From contig NC_089991.1 in assembly GCF_036417845.1 (NCBI RefSeq), forward strand, positions 13,051,001-13,115,000: a stretch of 64,000 nt of DNA. The letters are read 5' to 3'. Made by a program: the position numbers and the translations under genes. Origin of the DNA: Apteryx mantelli (Eukaryota > Chordata > Aves > Apterygiformes > Apterygidae). Each line of letters opens with the position of its first letter. Within the stretch, counting starts at the first letter, position 1. Positions 58,609 to 64,000 of the stretch are shown one piece after another. Below the pieces are notes generated by a model that saw only the letters and a program-made list of their open reading frames with translations, was not told the DNA's origin and ran no database searches.

Positions 58609-58627
58609 GCGGGCGGGCGGGCGGGGG
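58609..58627 (+). repeat. G-quadruplex-prone GGGC repeat
   Basis: Consecutive GGGCGGGCGGGCGGGCGGGGG on the plus strand within the CpG island, upstream of the SLC36A1 promoter. It has four or more G-runs with one-base loops. Confidence 0.7.
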
Positions 58628-58654
58628 CAGCCGGGCCGCCGGCGGGGCCGGGGG

Positions 58655-58785
58655 TCGCCTTGCGGAGCCCGCGGGTTACTTTTGCACAGCCTGGAGGTCC
58701 GTGCTGCAGAGCCGGGGGGGCCGCTTTTGCAAAGCCGGGCTGTTATTCTTGCAAAGCCTGGGGCGCACTTTGCAGCCCCCTGGGA
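58655..58785. repeat. 22-bp tandem repeat, six copies (consensus TTTTGCAAAGCCTGG)
   Basis: TGC anchors recur at 58661, 58683, 58705, 58728, 58750 and 58771, spaced 22, 22, 23, 22 and 21 bp. Each is followed by an (A)AGCC(T/G)GG-like core. A weaker TGCAAGGAGCC lies at 58786. The array sits about 200-350 bp upstream of the presumed SLC36A1 start. Confidence 0.8.
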
Positions 58786-58799
58786 TGCAAGGAGCCAAT

Positions 58800-59385
58800 G
58801 CGATGGGCTCTGCAGCCTGCCTCTGCCCCACGCAGGGCCAGCACCTGCTGCAGTGAGCAACCCCAGCCCACGCTTCCCCCACACGCAGCAGGCCCCACAG
58901 AGAAGCAGGTGACACTCAGGGTCATGGTGCCACTGGCAGGGCCTGCCTTGCCCATGCACATCCCACCAAGACTTGGTGCACCCTGAGTCCCCCCCACATG
59001 TGGGGCAGCAAGGAAAGCCCCCACGGCGGGGCAGTTCCTGGGCAAGGCCTGCCCATGTGTGCTGTGCCAGGGCCTGCAGAGCAAGGAGAGTCAGCATGTG
59101 GCAGGGAGGTGGCTGGTGGGACGAATGATCAAGCCAGCCCACAAGGAGAGAGGGGCATTGCAAGGTTGTGCCTTTTGGCTGCATGGTGCTGTACTACAAG
59201 GGGAGCACGTGCAGATCTCTGCTGCAAGCCTCGCACAGGGAGCCGGCTCCGGGCTGCTTGTCATCAGCTCTGATACCGCCACCCACTTCTGTTTCCACCA
59301 GCCCAAAACTGCATCACCACCATCTCAAGGAAAGTAAATCTGGTTCCCCAGTTCACTCCAAGCACCAAGAGGCATCAATTCCGCT
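58800..59385. other. Intergenic gap between GM2A 3' end and SLC36A1 promoter
   Basis: About 0.6 kb of unique sequence. I see no exon, repeat or clear motif. Confidence 0.6.
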
Positions 59386-61583
59386 TTCAGGTAAAAAGAT
59401 TTATTAAGAACCTGCAGTAACTGTCCAAAAGGAGGGCACCTTCTTGGCGTGCGCGCTGAGCAGCGAAGCAGCGGGAAGCGGGCGAGTTGGTTAGCACTTC
59501 TCTAGGCAAAACAAATCCAAGCCGAAGGCAGTGGCCGCATTAAATGGCATGAGCTCAGGGTACAGAAAGGTGTTGGGAGCAAGTCTGCCTTGCAGAGCAC
59601 CCATGGCCTGGGCTCTGCTCACTGCTGAGGCAGCCATACAGGGATTAGGGCATATAAAGTGCTCGGAGGAAGACCAGCCCTACGGAAATGCTAAATAAGG
59701 TGATCAGAGGCTCAGCAGCCGGACGGGAGAAGCTGGACCATGGCTGAAGGTCACCCAAGCAGGCTGCTGTTCTTCAGGGTCCACCCCAGTTCAGGGCTGA
59801 CCCCTCCGACTGCTGGGATGGGACCAGCCCAGGAGGGAAACCTGCCCCGTGCGCAGCCTGCGCTGGCTGCCCTTCCCCGTCGCGTCCGCCGCGCGCTGGG
59901 GATGACGCTGCCTGTGTGCCGCAATGGACGCGTGTGGCAGGAGCGTGCGGAGGGCACTGCTGCGCCCCGTGCCGTTGTTCGGTGTGCTCTGCAGCAGCAT
60001 GGACCAGCAACCTGTGCCTCGTGCTTACAGGAAAGCCCTGCGTAGCCCCGGGCGAGGACTGGCTGGAAGCACGGGGCGATCCAACACAAACACACGCCTG
60101 CCACATCGCTGCCTGCGCGTTGGTCAGGTGAGGGATGCTGGCGTTTTGGCCACATGGTGGACATCCATCCCGTCACACGAGGGGATGGAGATGGGGGCTG
60201 GCCTTCCCCAGCCAGGAGACTGGCTGCCATGGGAAACGAGAGTTTTGCTCACTGATGTCAAGGGGGTGCAATAAATAAACCGTTCAGAACGACCCCCGCA
60301 CGCCTGCTGGGGCAGATCTGGGCAGCTTCCCCAGCAAAGCTCTTGGGGTAGGTCCTAACCTGTGTTTTGCAGCACCCCAACCCCCAGCCTGCAGAAAACA
60401 CTCATTTCAGCCCGTTTCCAAAGGCAACCAGTGCTTGCAGCGGTATCAGACAGGCTGCACACTTTGCCCGCTGCAAGCACATGCGTTGGAGCATGCAAGC
60501 GTGTTCGAGAAACAACTCTTTAAAGGCCGTGGTTAAAACGTTCACCCTTGCCGGAGTTATGGTTTGAAAATGAGATGAGGAGGAAGCGTCCTTGGTGAGG
60601 CTGTGTCCCAGCTGCCTGTCATATCCGTGCCCTCCGCGGCACGGGAGCCGCTGAGCATCAGGACTCCTCTCCTCCCCTTGAAGAGCAGCACGAGTCATTT
60701 GGTCCCCTGTGAGTGACAACGTCCACTTGGGGGTTGCGTGTTTTCAGTTCTTTCTCCTCACAATTTTTTTCGCAGACATACCAAGTGGGGTGTCCTCGCA
60801 GGTGGCGGCTGCTCTCAGCACGGGCATCTCCAGAGCCGGCCCCGTGCACGGGAGGGTGATTTGCCAAAACAGGACTCGGAGCTGCTGTAGTGGGGACAGG
60901 TCTCCCGCAGACAGATTAGGGGCACTTCTGCAAGACCGTCCCATCGTGGCCCGGCTGGAGGAGGTGGGGGCGAGCAGAGGACACCCTCATAGCTAATCCT
61001 GCACCCTCCTGCCTGCCCGGGGGGCTGGGGCACGAGCCTGCCCCCAGCCAAATACTAGCACTCCCTTTCCAAATGCTCCCTCCTTTCTTATTTCAAGAAA
61101 TACAGATTGCTCTTCCCTGGAATGCTTTTGTCTAAAATTCCCCTGATGGGATTAAGAAAAAAAAAAGGAAAACAAGTAAAAAATAACTACCCCCCTGCCC
61201 CAGTCCCCTTTGAAAGGCTGAGGGTGTGCTTGAAGATAACTCTGTCCCGGGCAGGGGATGCTGGTGATGGGATCTGGGGTAGAGCAGGACAGCTGGGGGC
61301 CCTTCTCTATTCACCAGGCCGGCGGGGAACATAAAGCAGTAGGAATCGGGGATACGTTCTGGGACCGGCACCTCGCCAGCCCACCAAAAGCCTCTCTCTC
61401 CTCTCGCCTCGGACGTCAGCGTTTCGTTTCAGGAGCAAGAGGAGGGCCAAGGTGGGGGGCCCGAGCGGAAACGGCAGCGGGGAGAGCGGAGCAAGGGTCG
61501 GCCGCAGGGGTACCGGGGCGCGCGCCTCGGGGGGACGGGGACGGCGGAGAGGGGCGCCGGGGAGAGGCAAGACCCCCGGCCCC
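59385..61583 (-). other. GM2A: GM2A 3' UTR (probable)
   Basis: Non-coding sequence after the GM2A stop. The first convincing minus-strand AATAAA is at 59400-59405, which would give a 2.2-kb 3' UTR. A poly-A-rich stretch lies at 61153-61170. Open frames here resemble no protein I know. Confidence 0.45.
59400..59405 (-). terminator. Candidate GM2A polyadenylation signal AATAAA
   Basis: Plus-strand TTTATT is AATAAA on the minus strand, about 2.2 kb after the GM2A stop. It is the only canonical minus-strand hexamer I noticed between the stop and the SLC36A1 promoter. Confidence 0.45.
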
Positions 61584-61739
61584 TCACTGCGCCTGCAGGG
61601 AGAAGGCCAGCTTGACGCAGGCGAGCTCTTCCCCGTTGTTGCTGACGGCTGCCCGGAAGCGGTAGTTGCCGTTGGTCATCCAGGAGGGCAGCTCGATGTC
61701 GGGCAGCGGGAAGTCACTGGCCGGCAGCGAGTAGGAGCC
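61584..61739 (-). CDS. GM2A: GM2A last exon (coding part)
   Basis: 156 bp encoding [39 protein letters not shown] and [12 protein letters not shown], with stop TGA at 61584-61586. The acceptor is TCTCTCCGCAG. The last Cys is the partner of the first Cys of the mature protein in the family. Confidence 0.95.
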   Translation of the reverse strand, partial: GSYSLPASDFPLPDIELPSWMTNGNYRFRAAVSNNGEELACVKLAFSLQAQ

Positions 61740-63840
61740 CTGCGGAGAGAGGGCAGGCGTAGGGCAAGATGTCAGCGGTGGCCTGGGCCAAAATCCCCTG
61801 CCACCCCGCGCCACCTCCGTCCCCCTCAGCCTTCGCCGAGACGAGGGCACCGAAGGGCGTTTCAGCACCCAGTGCTGCGGGCAAGGCTGCAGCTCCAGCT
61901 GGAAAAACGCCGGTGCAGGGGGAGCAACCGCGTGGCAGCCAAGTGGAGGCAGGAGGAGACGGACCATGGCCCTGCGCAGCCGCCTGCCGAGCAGCCAGGG
62001 CGCTAGGCAGGCGTCCCCAGCGTTCCCGGCATCCCCGGCGTTCCCGGCGTCCCCGGCGCGGGGCACGGCCGAGGCAGCTCAGTGCTGAGCGTACCGCTTT
62101 GAAGGGGCAGTGGCAAGGGATGCCGTAGGTGAGGAGGGGCTCCGGGCAGGTCATCCCCGGAGGGATGAGGTTGTCCAGGATGGTGCAGACGTCACTGTAG
62201 GTGCAGCTGCCCAGCTGGTCGATGCAGGGCAGCTGGATCCAGAGCTCGCCCAGCTCCTTCTCCACGACCACGACCGCCTGGAAGAAAGGAGGTCCGACAC
62301 CGGTGCAGCCCGCAGGCGCTGGTGCTCCGCAGCTCCTCCACCGCATCCCACCCCGTCCCTCCTCCACTTCCACTCAGCCATCTGCCCTCCATTTTTGGGC
62401 TCAGACTGCAGATTGTCCGGCTTAGCACCTGCATCGTGGGTAACTGCAGGGAGTGGGGTAAGTGCAGATTTGCACCGGCACAACTAAGCTCAAAACAAGC
62501 CTGTTTGCAAGCTGATGGGCCAGTTCACAGCAGGAGGGGTAAAACGCAGGATGGAACAACATGGGAGACCTCCCTGAGGGCTGGAAGTGTCTCATCCAGC
62601 ATGGCTCAGCAGAGGTTAAACTTCCCCTCCCCTGCTCTCAAAAATTAATTCCTGGTTTCCTCCAGACTCTTTACAGCACCGAGCACCAAAGGTGCCAGCA
62701 GGGCGACCTCCCACGGCAATGCAAGAAGCACCAGCTCATATCTCTGGTCCCACCGCAGAGCCCAGCGCCAGGCTGCAACGTGCCAGCCCCGACCACCCAG
62801 CAGAGCCCAGCGCTGTCCCGGCCCTCGGCAAGCCCTGCAAGGGCAGAGCCCGGGCGGCTGCGAGGGGCCGATCCCGACGGCGCTGACGCCATCCGCCTCA
62901 GCACCCCGTGGCACACGGGGATGGGATGGGAGATAATCCCAGCCCTCGCGGGGAGCCTTGTGATCCGAGGGGGGAGCTGCGCTCCCGTTGCCTCTGGGTG
63001 TTTGTGGGGCCGTCGCATGCCTCTGCCTCTCGGCCATCTCCTTCCCCTTCCTGCTTTTGGTTCCTCTCTCCCCACAGGTTTCACTTTCCCTCTTCCAGCC
63101 TTGGCTGGGCTGCTGAGCAGAGCTTTGTGCTCGCACCGCCTCCAAGCTCCCCGCACGCCCTCTCCTCCCCTTCTCCCGCAGCACCCCTTCCAAAACCTCC
63201 CCGCCGAGGGATGATCCCGCGCACGGCCGGGCCAGCCCCGCTTCGGCAGCGCCCTTCCCATGCCTGCCGATGGCTCAGGCCCGCCGCAGCTCCGCTCCGC
63301 AGCCAGCGCCGGGTGTTTTCCTGCCTGGCCGCGTTCCCGCCGGGACGCTCCCTGTGGCCCGGCCCCAAACAGGCACCACGGCGTTGCTCAAGTCGCCCGG
63401 CGCGGCTTGGCCCCGGGCCACGGGGCGCTGCGGCGGGGGCAGAGCGCCACGCGGGACGTGTTGGGTCTCATCCGACCCGCGCGTGCGGAGCAGGGCTGGG
63501 ATGAGCCCTGGGGGCCGGGGTCAGGTAGCACCCGCGGTCCAGCCCGGCACGGCTCCAGGCGCCCACTTCCCTCCGAGGGCTACTCATTCCCGCGCCCGCT
63601 GGCTGGGCACGTCGCAGCTCCCGGCGCTTTCGCAGGGCGCTCTGCCGCCCCGGGCAGCACCTCGGCCCCGCGTGTCCCGGCACGTACCTTCAGCGGGGAG
63701 GTCAGGGCCTTGGCACTGGTCACGGCGGCGCTGATCCGCAGGCTCCCCGGGATGGTGATGGGGTCCGGCGCCACGGAGAGGCTCTGGAGCACCACGGGAT
63801 CCTTCCCATCGCCGCAGTTCTCCCAGGAAAAGCCTCCAAC
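61584..63840 (-). CDS. GM2A: GM2A ganglioside GM2 activator, exons 2-4 (exon 1 outside window)
   Basis: GM2A is a small lysosomal lipid-transfer protein of the ML (MD-2-related) fold. It lifts GM2 from membranes and presents it to beta-hexosaminidase A. Three exons, 63688-63840, 62095-62277 and 61584-61739, join in phase 0 to give 163 residues plus stop, essentially the mature protein (human about 162). All eight family cysteines are present ([31 protein letters not shown]). [32 protein letters not shown] and [10 protein letters not shown] match the family. The signal-peptide exon is expected beyond 64000 on this strand. No N-glycosylation sequon is visible. The gene sits directly upstream of SLC36A1 in the same orientation. 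Confidence 0.95.
61740..62094 (-). other. GM2A: GM2A intron
   Basis: A 355-bp intron, GC-rich, containing the short tandem repeat at 62011-62058. Confidence 0.85.
62011..62058. repeat. 9/18-bp GC-rich tandem repeat
   Basis: Alternating GCGTTCCCG and GCATCCCCG units, about five copies, within the last GM2A intron. Confidence 0.8.
62095..62277 (-). CDS. GM2A: GM2A exon 3
   Basis: A 183-bp exon of 61 codons: [20 protein letters not shown], then [20 protein letters not shown] and [20 protein letters not shown] plus Ala. Six of the eight cysteines are here. The acceptor is TTCTTCCAG and the donor GTACGC. Confidence 0.95.
62278..63687 (-). other. GM2A: GM2A intron
   Basis: A 1410-bp GC-rich intron. 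Open frames on both strands are composition artefacts. No repeat or motif was identified. Confidence 0.75.
63688..63840 (-). CDS. GM2A: GM2A exon 2
   Basis: A 153-bp exon of 51 codons: [20 protein letters not shown], then [17 protein letters not shown] and ALTSPLK. It holds the first Cys of the mature protein. Human has an NVT glycosylation site where this has GSL. The acceptor is ACGCCGCAG and the donor GTACGT. Confidence 0.94.
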
Positions 63841-64000
63841 CTGCGGCGTTGAGGGACAGGACTCAGACTCAGCGCCGCAGGTGCCCCCGGGGCGCTGGCC
63901 CCGCGTCCCCAAGGCGCTGTGACCGCGATGGACCTCAGACGCTGCTCGGGGGCTGGAGGGCACCCCGAACCCACGCTCCCGCTGCCACACAGGGCTGCTC
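63841..64000 (-). other. GM2A: GM2A intron 1 (3' part)
   Basis: Non-coding sequence up to the window edge. The exon with the signal peptide must lie further on. Confidence 0.7.

Noticed and set aside
61452-62006. Plus-strand open frame over the GM2A last exon
   Set aside because: It is a shadow of the minus-strand coding exon in GC-rich sequence.

Overview
The window is vertebrate nuclear DNA, most likely from a bird and at least from a sauropsid. Coding sequence is split into short GT-AG exons, introns are compact, GC-rich CpG islands are present, and there is a recognisable CR1 LINE 3' end. The gene order FAT2 - SLC36A1 - GM2A matches the human 5q33.1 neighbourhood. It is packed into about 64 kb, which suits an avian genome. 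No prokaryotic genes, CRISPR arrays, tRNA genes or viral genes were found.

Layout. (1) 627-18655, plus strand: the last ten coding exons of the giant protocadherin FAT2, covering the final cadherin repeats, laminin G, EGF repeats, transmembrane helix and cytoplasmic tail, followed by the 3' UTR and an AATAAA signal. The gene's 5' part lies before position 1. (2) 18660-23700: the gap between two convergent genes. It holds an unassigned CpG island with a CCAAT box and CRE sites, followed by an unrecognised reading frame with one likely membrane segment. (3) 27262-52449, minus strand: all ten coding exons of SLC36A1 (PAT1, proton-coupled amino acid transporter), 474 codons plus stop. A non-coding first exon probably lies in the CpG island near 58367-58480, and a long 3' UTR runs towards 23.8 kb. 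Its introns hold a CR1 fragment and a complete-ended, internally deleted Tigger1-type DNA transposon. (4) 57585-58785: two tandem-repeat arrays on either side of the SLC36A1 CpG-island promoter. (5) 59400-63840, minus strand: exons 2-4 and the probable 3' UTR of GM2A (GM2 ganglioside activator); exon 1 lies beyond position 64000.

How the genes relate. FAT2 is an adhesion molecule with no evident functional link to the others. SLC36A1 exports small amino acids from lysosomes and takes them up at the gut brush border. GM2A presents GM2 ganglioside to beta-hexosaminidase A in the lysosome. These two lysosomal genes lie head to tail about 0.9 kb apart. The SLC36A1 promoter region contains a perfect CLEAR/TFEB palindrome, GTCACGTGAC. 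A second possible SLC36A1 promoter, with a TATA box and a DR1/HNF4-like site, lies directly before the first coding exon and would add 28 residues to the protein.

Most interesting points: the Tigger1-like element in a bird-like genome, the dual-promoter arrangement of SLC36A1 with its CLEAR site, the orphan CpG island with a possible new membrane-protein exon, a 22-bp phased repeat beside the SLC36A1 promoter, and a GM2A with no visible N-glycosylation sequon. Exon boundaries were read by eye from splice sites and reading-frame continuity. Family assignments come from recognised protein sequence, not from database searches.
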